The position numbers and the translations under genes are program-made. Of a stretch of DNA of 64,000 bases, positions 43,163 through 51,885 are shown in pieces. How positions within the stretch are numbered: position 1 is the stretch's first letter; every line of letters starts with the position of its first letter. Under the pieces are notes generated by a model. That model was not told where the DNA came from. It made no database searches and was given only the letters and a program-made list of their open reading frames with translations. The DNA lies in the NCBI RefSeq assembly GCF_015865035.1, contig NZ_JADZGI010000004.1, positions 212,990-276,989 on the forward strand, given 5' to 3'. The DNA is from Novosphingobium aureum. GTDB taxonomy: Bacteria; Pseudomonadota; Alphaproteobacteria; Sphingomonadales; Sphingomonadaceae.

Positions 43163-46045
43163 ATGAAGTTTCTGAAATTGTCAGCATTGCTCGCGGGTTC
43201 CGCGCTGTGCTCGGTGCCCGCGCTTGCGGCCAGTGTCGAGAAGGTCGATGGCGGTGTCGTCGTCACGCCCGATAGCGGTCCCTCCGACAAGGTGAGCGTC
43301 ACGCTGCACGGCGATGGCATCTTCCACGTCGTCGCTCACGCAAAGGGGCTCAAGGCACCTGCGGCCAATGCCAGCCTGATGGCGCCCAACCCGCCCAAGG
43401 CCGGAGCCTTCACCGTCAGCGACCAGAACGGCTACGTCTACATCAGCGCCGCCAAGGCGGTCGCGGCGATCGACAAGGCCTCGGGCCAGGTGCGCTTCTA
43501 CGATGCCAAGGGTCAGGAACTGCTCGCCGAATCCGCCCCGACCGCGTTCACCCAGACCTCGGCCGACGGCAAGCCCTACGTCACCGTCTCGCAGCAGTTC
43601 AACCGCGGCACCGACGAGGGCCTCTACGGTCTGGGCCAGCACCAGCAGGCGGTCATGGACTTCAACGGCAAGGACGTCGAACTTGCCCAGCACAACATGG
43701 ACATCGGCACCCCCTTCGTCGTCTCGACGAAGAACTACGGGTTGCTCTGGGACAACGAGAGCATCACCCGCTTCGGCAACCCGATGCCCTACAAGCTGGT
43801 CGGTGAAGCCGATGGCCTGAAGGTAACCTCGGACGGCAAGCCGGGCTTCAAGGCGCAGTACTTCCTCGACGGCAAGCTCGCGGTCGAACAGACCGAAGCC
43901 TCGATCGACTACCAGTACATCGAGGATCAGGCCAAGTGGCCCGAGGCCGCCAAGGCCAAGACCGAGGCTGCAACCGAGGGCCAGAACACCGCCGGCAACG
44001 CGGTGCAGACGCAGACCGTGGTCTGGACCGGCACGGTGCACCCGGACAAGACCGGCGTGCAGCAGTTCCAGCTCTACGGCTCGAGCTACTTCAAGGTCTA
44101 CGTCGACGGCAAGCTGGTGCTCGATCGCTGGCGCCAGAACTGGAACCCCTGGTACGCCGATTTCGAAGTGCCGATGACCGCGGGCAAGCCTGCTGAGATC
44201 CGCATCGAGTGGGAGCCCAACGCGGGCTACATGGCGCTGCTCCACAAGGACCCGATGCCCGAGGCGGACCGTCACTCGGTCTGGTTCACCAGCGAGGTCG
44301 CGCGCGACAAGGACTACTGGTTCATCCCCGGCAAGGACATGGACGGCGTGATCGCGGGCTATCGCCAGCTTACCGGCAAGTCGGAAATGATGCCCAAGTG
44401 GGTCTACGGCTTCTGGCAGTCGCGCCAGCGCTACGAAGATACCGACCAACTGCTCGACGTGCTGCACACCTATCGCCAGCTCAACTACCCGATCGACAAC
44501 ATCGTGCTCGACTGGCGCTACTGGAAGGACGACGCCTGGGGCAGCCACGATTTCGACGAGACGCGCTTCCCCGATCCCAAGGCGATGGTGGACGACGTTC
44601 ACAAGAACAACGCCGAGATCATGATCTCGGTCTGGCCCAAGTTCTATCCCACGACCGACAACTACAAGGAACTCGATGCCGCAGGCGCGATGTACCACGG
44701 CAACGTCGAGCAGGGGAACAAGGACTGGGTTGGCGTTGGCTACCTCAACTCGTTCTACGATCCCTATTCGCCCAAGGGGCGCGAGATCTTCTGGGACCAG
44801 ATCGAAAAGAAGATCGCGGTCAAGGGCTTCGATGCCTGGTGGGCCGACGCTTCGGAGCCCGACCTGCACTCGAACCTCTCGATCGAGAAGCGCATCGACA
44901 CGATGGGCCCGACGGCGGCTGGCCCTGCGGCGGAGTTCTTCAACTCCTACCCGCTGATGAACGCGCAGTCGTTCTATGACGGCTGGCGTTCCTACAAGCC
45001 CAACGTGCGCCCGTTTCTGCTTACGCGTTCGGGCTTTGCCGGGCTCCAGCGCTACAGCTCGGCCGTGTGGTCGGGCGACGTCGCGACGCGCTGGTACGAC
45101 CTCGAGGCACAGATCTCGGCGGGCGTGAACACCGCGATGTCGGGCTTTGCGAACTGGACCCACGACATCGGCGGCTTCTCGGTCGAGCCGCGCTGGACCG
45201 TGGAGAACCCGACGCCGGAAGACCTTGCCGAGTGGCAGGAGCTGAACTTGCGCTGGTTCCAGTTCGGCGCCTTCAGTTCGCTGTTCCGCAGCCATGGCGA
45301 ATACCCCTACCGCGAGATCTTCGAGATCGCGCCTGAAGGGTCCGACATGCGTGCCTCGATGGTGTGGTACGACAAGCTGCGCTACCGCCTCATGCCCTAC
45401 ATCTACACGCTTGGCGCCGACACCTACATGAAGGACGGTTCGATCATGCGCGGCATGGTCATGGACTTCCCGAATGACGCCAAGGCGCGCAAGATCAACG
45501 ACCAGTTCCTGTTCGGCAAGGCCTTCCTCGTCGCTCCGGTGGCCGAGTACCAGGCTCACGAGCGCGATGTATGGTTCCCGGGCCAGGGCGTGACCTGGTA
45601 CGACTTCGAGAGCGGCAAGACCTATCAGGGCGGCACGTCCGCCACGGTCCCTGCACCTGCCGAGCGCATGCCGCTGTTCGTTCGGGCAGGCTCGATCGTG
45701 CCGATGGGCCCGGTCATCCAGTACGTCGACGAGAAGCCCGAGGCTCCCGTCACGCTGGTGATCTACACCGGTGCCGACGGGTCGTTCTCGCTCTACAACG
45801 ATGACGGACGCACCGAGAGCTACAAGACCGGCGCCTACGAGCGCATGCCGATCGCTTACGACGATGCCACCGGCACCGTCAGCATCGGCGCGCGCGAGGG
45901 CAAGGGCTACGAGGGCATGCCCAAGTCGCGCAAGGTCCGCATCAAGTGGATCGCGCCCGGCCAGAGCGTGGCCGAGGAAACCGGATTCGACGTCGAGACG
46001 ACGTGGACCGGCAAGGCGCTGCAGGTGAAACACCCGCAGCGCTGA
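43163..46045 (+). CDS. GH31 alpha-xylosidase with inserted PA14 domain
   Basis: 960 aa, signal peptide (residues 1-23, ending ALA-A). N-terminal galactose-mutarotase-like domain, then a PA14 insert (about residues 220-365, 'GFKAQYFLDGKL' to 'WEPNAGYMALLHKDP'), then the catalytic barrel with nucleophile Asp562 in WWADASEP and acid/base Asp639 in WSGDVATRW. The PA14 insert is the hallmark of Cellvibrio Xyl31A, an alpha-xylosidase that removes xylose from the non-reducing end of xylogluco-oligosaccharides. AGGGGATAAGACC precedes the ATG. It supplies the xylose consumed by the xylXBC module. Confidence 0.95.
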   Translation: MKFLKLSALLAGSALCSVPALAASVEKVDGGVVVTPDSGPSDKVSVTLHGDGIFHVVAHAKGLKAPAANASLMAPNPPKAGAFTVSDQNGYVYISAAKAVAAIDKASGQVRFYDAKGQELLAESAPTAFTQTSADGKPYVTVSQQFNRGTDEGLYGLGQHQQAVMDFNGKDVELAQHNMDIGTPFVVSTKNYGLLWDNESITRFGNPMPYKLVGEADGLKVTSDGKPGFKAQYFLDGKLAVEQTEASIDYQYIEDQAKWPEAAKAKTEAATEGQNTAGNAVQTQTVVWTGTVHPDKTGVQQFQLYGSSYFKVYVDGKLVLDRWRQNWNPWYADFEVPMTAGKPAEIRIEWEPNAGYMALLHKDPMPEADRHSVWFTSEVARDKDYWFIPGKDMDGVIAGYRQLTGKSEMMPKWVYGFWQSRQRYEDTDQLLDVLHTYRQLNYPIDNIVLDWRYWKDDAWGSHDFDETRFPDPKAMVDDVHKNNAEIMISVWPKFYPTTDNYKELDAAGAMYHGNVEQGNKDWVGVGYLNSFYDPYSPKGREIFWDQIEKKIAVKGFDAWWADASEPDLHSNLSIEKRIDTMGPTAAGPAAEFFNSYPLMNAQSFYDGWRSYKPNVRPFLLTRSGFAGLQRYSSAVWSGDVATRWYDLEAQISAGVNTAMSGFANWTHDIGGFSVEPRWTVENPTPEDLAEWQELNLRWFQFGAFSSLFRSHGEYPYREIFEIAPEGSDMRASMVWYDKLRYRLMPYIYTLGADTYMKDGSIMRGMVMDFPNDAKARKINDQFLFGKAFLVAPVAEYQAHERDVWFPGQGVTWYDFESGKTYQGGTSATVPAPAERMPLFVRAGSIVPMGPVIQYVDEKPEAPVTLVIYTGADGSFSLYNDDGRTESYKTGAYERMPIAYDDATGTVSIGAREGKGYEGMPKSRKVRIKWIAPGQSVAEETGFDVETTWTGKALQVKHPQR

Positions 46046-46169
46046 CGGACCGGCCTGTCCCGCCCTCCTCCTCCAAACAAGGCGGGGCAGGCCTGTCTTC
46101 CCATTTTTCAACGGGCTGTGCGGACATAGCGGTCCGAAAACGATAACGGAACAGGCGGAGAGTGCCGAG

Positions 46170-47852
46170 ATGAGACAGTTTACCCCGGATCGGCGCGGAT
46201 TCATCGCGGCAACGCTTGCAGGCGGACTGACCGGCGGCGTCTCTAGCCGTGCACTTGCCGCTGCCGGCACCATGGCGCCGGGCGCGGTATCCTCGGGCGC
46301 GATCGCTACCGGCCCGGTAGAGCCGAGCTGGAATTCGCTCGTCGCCAACTACCGCTATCCCGACTGGTTCCGCGACGCCAAGTTCGGCATCTGGTCGCAC
46401 TGGGGGCCGCAGTCGGTACCCGAGCAGGGCGACTGGTACGGGCGCTTCATGTACATGCAGGGCCACCCGATGTACGAGCATCACCTGAGGACTTACGGCC
46501 ACCCCGCCGATACCGGGATGATGGAGGTCCAGAACAAGTGGACGGCGGACAAGTGGGACCCCGAGGCGCTGATGGACCGCTTCGTCAAGGCGGGCGCGAA
46601 GTACTTCGTCAGCCTTGCCTGCCACCACGACAATCTCGACTGCTACGATTCCGCGCACCACGATTGGAACTCGCTGCGGGTTGGCCCTAGGCGCGATGTC
46701 GTCGGCACCTGGGAGAAAGTGGCGCGCAAGGCCGGCCTCAAGTTCGGCGTCTCGAACCACACCTCGCATGCCTGGCACTGGTACCAGCCCGCCTATGCCT
46801 ACGATCCCGAAGGGCCGCGCAAGGGCGAACGCTACGACGCCTATCGGCTGAGCAAGGCCGACGGCAAGGGCAAGTGGTGGGAGGGCCTCGATCCGCAGGC
46901 GCTCTATACCGGACGCTACGCGGTCGCGCCCGATGGCATCGACACCATCGAGGCGATGAACGAATGGCACGATAAGAACGATGGCCAGTGGGTCGAGACG
47001 ATCCCGCCCGGCGGCGAGGATTTCGCGCGAGAGTGGCTGCTGCGCCAGATCGATCTCGTCACCAAGTACAAGCCCGACTTCTGCTACATGGACAACCACG
47101 AGTTGCCCTTCGGCCAGTACGGTCTTGCGGCGGCTGCGGACTACTACAACCGCTCGATTGAATGGCACGGCAAGATCGACGTGGTACTGACCGGCAAGCA
47201 GCTCAAGCCCCATGCCCGCTTCGGGCTGGTGCAGGACGTCGAGCGCGGCTTCACCGACCATCTCTGGGACGAGCCCTGGCAGACCGACACCTGCATCGGC
47301 GACTGGTTCTACAACCGCGCACGTTTCACCGACAAGTCCTACGTTCCCGCCGAGGCGGTGGTCCAGCGCCTCGCCGACGTCGTCTCGAAGAACGGCAACC
47401 TGCTGCTCTCGGTACCCCAGCGCGGTGACGGTACAATCGATGCCGAGGAAGAGAAGATCCTCGACGACCTCGCGCGCTGGTTCGCGGTCAACGGCGATGC
47501 CGTTTATGGCTCGCGCCCCTGGCACATCTACGGCGAGGGGCCGACCGAGCTGCAGGTCGGCATGCAGAACGAAGGCGGCTTCAAGGGCTTTGGCCCGGGC
47601 GACGTGCGCTTCACCACCAAGGACGGCGCGCTCTACATGTTCGTGCTCGCACGGCCCGAAGGCGCGCTTTCGGTGCGCTCGCTCGGCCATCGGGCGATGG
47701 CACGCGCGGGCAAGGGCCGCATCGAGCGCGCGACGATGCTCGGCGGCGGCGAGGTCGCGATGCGCCAGACCGGTGATGCTACCGCGTTCGACATTCCGCA
47801 AGGCGCGCTCTTCGTGCCGGTGATCCGCCTCGAGGGCCGGGGCCTCGTCTGA
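46170..47852 (+). CDS. GH29 alpha-L-fucosidase
   Basis: 560 aa with a Tat signal (DRRGFIAATLAGGLTGG). GH29 features: 'WFRDAKFGIWSHWGPQSVPE', 'AKYFVSLACHHDNLDCYDS', and the region of the nucleophile, where Asp308 in FCYMDNHELPFG replaces the usual WFDG wording. 'KNGNLLLSVPQRGDGTID' and a C-terminal beta domain complete the fold. It would remove the alpha-1,2-fucose capping some xyloglucan side chains. No fucose catabolic genes are in the window. Part of the GH74 operon, with a 124-base gap upstream in which I see no clear terminator. Confidence 0.9.
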   Translation: MRQFTPDRRGFIAATLAGGLTGGVSSRALAAAGTMAPGAVSSGAIATGPVEPSWNSLVANYRYPDWFRDAKFGIWSHWGPQSVPEQGDWYGRFMYMQGHPMYEHHLRTYGHPADTGMMEVQNKWTADKWDPEALMDRFVKAGAKYFVSLACHHDNLDCYDSAHHDWNSLRVGPRRDVVGTWEKVARKAGLKFGVSNHTSHAWHWYQPAYAYDPEGPRKGERYDAYRLSKADGKGKWWEGLDPQALYTGRYAVAPDGIDTIEAMNEWHDKNDGQWVETIPPGGEDFAREWLLRQIDLVTKYKPDFCYMDNHELPFGQYGLAAAADYYNRSIEWHGKIDVVLTGKQLKPHARFGLVQDVERGFTDHLWDEPWQTDTCIGDWFYNRARFTDKSYVPAEAVVQRLADVVSKNGNLLLSVPQRGDGTIDAEEEKILDDLARWFAVNGDAVYGSRPWHIYGEGPTELQVGMQNEGGFKGFGPGDVRFTTKDGALYMFVLARPEGALSVRSLGHRAMARAGKGRIERATMLGGGEVAMRQTGDATAFDIPQGALFVPVIRLEGRGLV

Positions 47853-47892
47853 GCGGCGAGGCAAGAACGTGAATATGGGAGAGACAGGACAT

Positions 47893-49524
47893 ATGACGCG
47901 CAGACTGCGCCCGATGCTGGCTTCTGTGGCAGCCGTGACGTCGCTTCTGGCGGGCAGCCCCGCAGCCCTTGCTGGTGAAATTCCGCATATCGCCGAGAAG
48001 GACGGTCGCCACGCGCTGATGGTCGATGGCGCACCGTTCCTGATGCTCGGCGCGCAGGCCAACAACTCCAGTTCGTGGCCCGCCGCCTTGCCCGAGGTAT
48101 GGCCGGCGATGAAGGCCATGCACGTCAACATGCTCGAGATTCCGGTCGGCTGGGAACAGGTTGAGCCGGTCGAGGGGCAGTTCGACTTTGCCATCGTCGA
48201 CACCCTGCTCGAACAGGCGCGCGCGCATGACGTGCGGCTGGTTCTCCTGTGGTTCGCGACCTGGAAGAACACCAATCCGCAGTACACCCCGCGCTGGGTC
48301 AAGCTCGACAACGACCGCTTCCCGCGCATGCGCAAGCCAGACGGCACGCTGCACTACGCGCTCTCTCCCCATGGCGAGGAGACACTCAAGGCCGATGCGC
48401 GCGCCTTTTCACGCCTGATGCGCCATCTTGCCGAGGTCGATCCCGAGAATACGGTGATCATGGTGCAGGTCGAGAACGAGCCGGGCTCCTATGGCCTTGC
48501 CCGCGACCATTCGCGTGAGGCCGATGCCCTGTTCGCGGGGCAGGTGCCCGCAGCGCTGCGCAAGCGGACCGGCAAGGGCGCGGGCACCTGGCGCGACCTC
48601 TACGGGCGCGATGCCGAGCTCTACTTCCAGACCTGGCACCTCGCGCGCTACATCGACACCGTCGCGGCGGCGGGCAAGGCGGAGAAGGCACTGCCGATGT
48701 ACGCCAATGCCGCGCTGACCGGCTCGCCTTTCGAGTGGCAGGACCCCAACACCTATGCGAGCGGCGGTCCGGCGAACACGGTGGTCGACGTCTACAAGGC
48801 CGCGGCTCCCAACCTCGACCTCGTCGCGCCCGACATCTACACGACCGAGCACGCCCGGTACCTGGGCTTCCTCGACAAGTACGATCGCAAGGACAATGCG
48901 CTGTTCGTGCCCGAGACCGGCCATGCGCGCGACTATGCCCGTTTCTTCTTCGAGGCGATGGGGCGCGGCGCGATCGGATGGTCGCCCTTCGGGATCGATC
49001 GCTTGCGCTATCTGCCCAGCTATCCGGTCACCTCCAAGCTCAACGACGAGGCGCTGGTCCCGTTCTCGGCCAACTATGCGCTGTTCGAGAACATGGACCG
49101 GCTCTGGGCCCGGCTGGCCTTCGCGGGCAAGACCTGGGGCGCGGCGGAACCCGAGGACCCCGAGCAGGGCCACGAGCAGGTTCTCGCACTCGGCAAATAC
49201 GCGGCCAAGATCAGCTACGGGCGCGGCGACTGGGGAATGTCCGAGGCGAAGGGCAATGACTGGCCCAAGGGCGGCGTCGCCATCGCCGAGATCGCACCCG
49301 ACGAATACCTCGTCACCGGCCACTTCGCGCGCGTCGATTTCGCCATGGCCTATCCCAAGAGCGCCAACCTGATCCTCGACCGGGTCGAGCAGGGTCACTA
49401 CGACGAGAAGGGCCAGTGGATCTTCGAGCGCGTCTGGAACGGCGATCAGGTCGACTGGGGGCTCAACTTCACCGCCGCCAACCAGGTGCTCCACGTCAGG
49501 CTTTCCAGCTACCCGATCCGCTGA
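47893..49524 (+). CDS. GH35 beta-galactosidase with DUF5597-type C-terminus, copy 2
   Basis: 543 aa, the same length as the copy at 41488. The ATG at 47893 is preceded by GGAGAG and ACAGGA; upstream in-frame starts lie outside the signal peptide. Signal sequence (residues 1-29, ending ALA-G), acid/base Glu196 in VQVENEPGSY, nucleophile Glu341 in LFVPETGHAR. Strong identity with copy 1 in the first 90 residues of the barrel, lower later, so the paralogues may differ in linkage or position of the galactose removed. Last gene of the operon. Confidence 0.93.
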   Translation: MTRRLRPMLASVAAVTSLLAGSPAALAGEIPHIAEKDGRHALMVDGAPFLMLGAQANNSSSWPAALPEVWPAMKAMHVNMLEIPVGWEQVEPVEGQFDFAIVDTLLEQARAHDVRLVLLWFATWKNTNPQYTPRWVKLDNDRFPRMRKPDGTLHYALSPHGEETLKADARAFSRLMRHLAEVDPENTVIMVQVENEPGSYGLARDHSREADALFAGQVPAALRKRTGKGAGTWRDLYGRDAELYFQTWHLARYIDTVAAAGKAEKALPMYANAALTGSPFEWQDPNTYASGGPANTVVDVYKAAAPNLDLVAPDIYTTEHARYLGFLDKYDRKDNALFVPETGHARDYARFFFEAMGRGAIGWSPFGIDRLRYLPSYPVTSKLNDEALVPFSANYALFENMDRLWARLAFAGKTWGAAEPEDPEQGHEQVLALGKYAAKISYGRGDWGMSEAKGNDWPKGGVAIAEIAPDEYLVTGHFARVDFAMAYPKSANLILDRVEQGHYDEKGQWIFERVWNGDQVDWGLNFTAANQVLHVRLSSYPIR

Positions 49525-49542
49525 GCTGGTGCCGCCACAAGC

Positions 49543-50307
49543 TCACGCTCCGCCACAGGTCTGGCCCGGAGGGCAGGGCGGGGGACCGCCTGCACCGCCG
49601 CCCGGTCCACCTGCTCGACCGGGCCCTTGCTTTTCGCCGTCGCGCGGGCGCAGCTCGTCCATCGAGAGCGCGCCGTCGCCGTTCTTGTCCGCCGCCTCGA
49701 AACGCTTGGCTTCGTAAGCGAGCAATTCCTCGAGCGAGAGCCCGGCGTCGTAATTGGTGTTGGCAGCCGCGATCACGGTACCGCTCAGCGGTTCGATCAG
49801 GTCGAGAAGCGCGAAGGCGTTGTCGCCCTTTACCCCGGGCGCGAGGGCATCGGTGATGATCGCGGCGCGCGCGCCCATGGCGGCACGCTCGTCGCTGGCT
49901 GCCGAACCCATGCTGCTTTGCCAGGCGACGAATTCGGCCTGCGAGATCATCTTGTCGCCGTCGCTGTCGAGTGCCGCGAAGCGCTCGAGGATGACCGCCT
50001 CGCGCCGCGCCGCGATGACCGCGCGCAGTTCGTCGAGGGTGACGATGCCGTTGCGGTCGGCATCGCCGGCTTCGAACATAGTAGCGACGATCTTGTCGTA
50101 GGCGTGACGTTTGACCGGCTTGGGGGCGCGGGGCTTGCCGCCACCCGGACCGCTGCCGGGGGCGCCCGGGCCACCGGGACCGCCGCCCCCGCCCATGCCA
50201 CTTCCGCCCATGCCCCCGCCTCCCATGCCGCCGGGCATGCTCTGGGCGAGGACGAGGGGAGACTGGACGAGCAGCATGGCCGCGAGAACGAGAGAAATCT
50301 TGCGCAT
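49543..50307 (-). CDS. Secreted EF-hand calcium-binding protein
   Basis: 254 aa. Signal peptide (residues 1-22) is followed by a Gly/Met/Pro-rich linker (about 23-60) and a helical domain. It holds three good EF-hand loops (DADRNGIVTLDE, DSDGDKMISQAE, DKNGDGALSMDE) and a degenerate fourth (NTNYDAGLSLEE). The C-terminus is again Gly/Pro-rich with a CPPGQTC cysteine pair. Bacterial EF-hand proteins of this type may buffer or sense calcium in the periplasm. Convergent with the GH35 gene and probably unrelated to the xyloglucan locus. Confidence 0.88.
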   Translation of the reverse strand: MRKISLVLAAMLLVQSPLVLAQSMPGGMGGGGMGGSGMGGGGGPGGPGAPGSGPGGGKPRAPKPVKRHAYDKIVATMFEAGDADRNGIVTLDELRAVIAARREAVILERFAALDSDGDKMISQAEFVAWQSSMGSAASDERAAMGARAAIITDALAPGVKGDNAFALLDLIEPLSGTVIAAANTNYDAGLSLEELLAYEAKRFEAADKNGDGALSMDELRPRDGEKQGPGRAGGPGGGAGGPPPCPPGQTCGGA

Positions 50308-50383
50308 GCCGCACGCCCTGCCTGCCGCGCGTCGCGGGCATATTTCAGCCTTGTCGCAAGTTGTATCCCCGTTGCGAATGCAA

Positions 50384-50412
50384 GAAGGGCGCCCCTTGCG
50401 GGAGCGCCCTTC
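50384..50412 (-). terminator. Intrinsic terminator after infC
   Basis: 9-bp stem GAAGGGCGC (50384-50392) with GCGCCCTTC (50404-50412) and an 11-base loop, 32 bases after the infC stop. On the minus strand TTGCATT follows the stem. Confidence 0.7.
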
Positions 50413-50444
50413 CTGGTTCTTGCGATGAAGACGTGCTGCAGCGC

Positions 50445-50987
50445 TTACTTGGGCGCGAGCACCATCAGCATCTGGCGGCCTTCCATGCGCGGATAGGCTT
50501 CCACCTTGGCGATCTCGGCGCAGTCGTCCTGGACGCGGCGCAGCAGGTTCATGCCCAGCTGCTGGTGCGAGAGTTCGCGGCCGCGGAAACGCAGGGTTAC
50601 CTTGACCTTGTCGCCATCCCCGATGAAGCGGTGGATGTTGCGCATCTTCACGTCATAGTCATGATCGTCGATGTTCGGACGCATTTTGATCTCTTTGATC
50701 TCCTGCGTCTTCTGCGTCTTGCGCGCGGCGTTGGCCTTCTTCTGCGCCTCGTAGCGGAACTTGCCGACATCGAGGAACTTGCACACCGGCGGATCGGCGT
50801 TGGGCGATACCTCGACGAGGTCGAGGCCGACGTCGGCAGCGCGTTCGATCGCGTCACGCGTCGACAGCACGCCGATGTTCTCGCCGTTCTCGTCGATTAC
50901 GCGGACCTTGTCGGCCTGAATGAACTTGTTGTAGCGCGGTCCGCTCTTGACCGGTGGCGCCATCATGCGCCGGGGTGGGGGTGCTAT
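50445..50987 (-). CDS. infC: Translation initiation factor IF-3, apparent AUA start
   Basis: 180 aa from ATA at 50987, or 173 aa from ATG at 50966. IF-3 binds the 30S subunit, prevents premature 50S joining and proofreads start codons. Both domains are present: N-terminal 'NKFIQADKVRVIDENGENIGVLST' and C-terminal 'IKMRPNIDDHDYDVKMRN', 'KVKVTLRFRGRELSHQQLG' and 'GRQMLMVLAPK'. The only Shine-Dalgarno (AGGAG, 50995-50999) is seven bases before ATA; the ATGs have none. infC of many bacteria starts with AUU, AUC or AUA, allowing self-repression, so I chose ATA. rpmI and rplT do not follow; a terminator does. Confidence 0.93.
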   Translation of the reverse strand: MAPPPRRMMAPPVKSGPRYNKFIQADKVRVIDENGENIGVLSTRDAIERAADVGLDLVEVSPNADPPVCKFLDVGKFRYEAQKKANAARKTQKTQEIKEIKMRPNIDDHDYDVKMRNIHRFIGDGDKVKVTLRFRGRELSHQQLGMNLLRRVQDDCAEIAKVEAYPRMEGRQMLMVLAPK

Positions 50988-50994
50988 AAGCGTT

Positions 50995-50999
50995 CTCCT
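50995..50999 (-). promoter_or_regulatory. Ribosome binding site that decides the infC start
   Basis: AGGAG (minus strand) with a seven-base spacer to ATA at 50987-50985. It is 28 bases from the first ATG, too far to serve it. This supports the non-canonical start. Confidence 0.7.
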
Positions 51000-51132
51000 G
51001 AGTCGTTACAGAATAGTCGTGCGAATTCGGGGCTCATTAATGCGAATCGGCCTCGCACGCAAAGTGCGATTTTCACGTTTTTTCGCGATGTGCCCCGGCC
51101 GGTCTCACCAGCCTTGCCCACCATATGGGTAT

Positions 51133-51825
51133 TCAGGCCGCGTTTCGCCAGAGGGGATAGCGCAGAAGCCTGCCCTTGGCGGGCAGGACCGCGTCGATTG
51201 CAGCGGCAGGTTGCAGCGCCGAGACGATGGCAGGGTCGCCCGCGTCCATCCCGCCGGTCAGCGCGCCATAGGCAGGCAGGATCATGCGGGTGTCGCTGAC
51301 CACGCCGCAGGCCCTTGCGATACGGCGACCGCGCGCGGTTACCGTGAGGCGCGGATGAAAGTGGCCCGAAAGCTCGGGCGCGCGCGAGCCGCGCTTCGCC
51401 TCGTGGCGCAGCATGACGCCGCCAAGTTCCAGTTCCTCGAGGCAGGTGCCGCCTGCGCTCTCACCCAGATGCGGATCGTGGTTGCCTGTGATCCAGACCC
51501 AGTCGAGCGCGCGCACCAGCGCATCGAGCATGCCTGCAGCGTGAGGCTCGAGCCGCGCCGGTCCTTCGCTGTCGTGGAAGTTGTCGCCGAGCGCGAAGAC
51601 GCGTCGCGCACCGGTCATGCGCACTGCCCGCGCGAGACGCTCGAGCGTCTCGCGGCTGTCGTAGGGCGGCAGCATCTGGCCGCCGCGCGCATAGTGGCTG
51701 GCTTTTTCGAGGTGCAGGTCGGCTACCAGCAGCGCATGCTCGCGCGGCCAGTACAGCGCGCCGGGCCGACCGCGCTCGCCTTCGAGGAGGACGAGTTCGT
51801 GCGTGCAGAACGAAAAGGGAACCAT
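51133..51825 (-). CDS. pdeM: Ligase-associated DNA damage response endonuclease PdeM
   Basis: 230 aa calcineurin-like metallophosphoesterase. Metal-ligand blocks in order: ADLHLEKASH, LGDNFHDSEGP, ITGNHDPH, SGHFHP. These match PdeM, which usually accompanies a Lhr-type helicase, an exonuclease and an ATP-dependent ligase in DNA repair islands; none of those partners is adjacent here. ATG at 51825 has AAGGA eight to ten bases upstream. Divergent from hemF with a 60-base gap. Confidence 0.9.
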   Translation of the reverse strand: MVPFSFCTHELVLLEGERGRPGALYWPREHALLVADLHLEKASHYARGGQMLPPYDSRETLERLARAVRMTGARRVFALGDNFHDSEGPARLEPHAAGMLDALVRALDWVWITGNHDPHLGESAGGTCLEELELGGVMLRHEAKRGSRAPELSGHFHPRLTVTARGRRIARACGVVSDTRMILPAYGALTGGMDAGDPAIVSALQPAAAIDAVLPAKGRLLRYPLWRNAA

Positions 51826-51885
51826 GGCTTTTCCTTGCCGTAGCCGCCCCGATTTGGCAAGCGCCGGTCGTATGAGGACATCGAT

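Noticed and set aside
43181..46348. A 1055-codon minus-strand open frame opposite GH31
   Set aside because: Shadow of the GH31 alpha-xylosidase, which has both catalytic aspartates on the plus strand.
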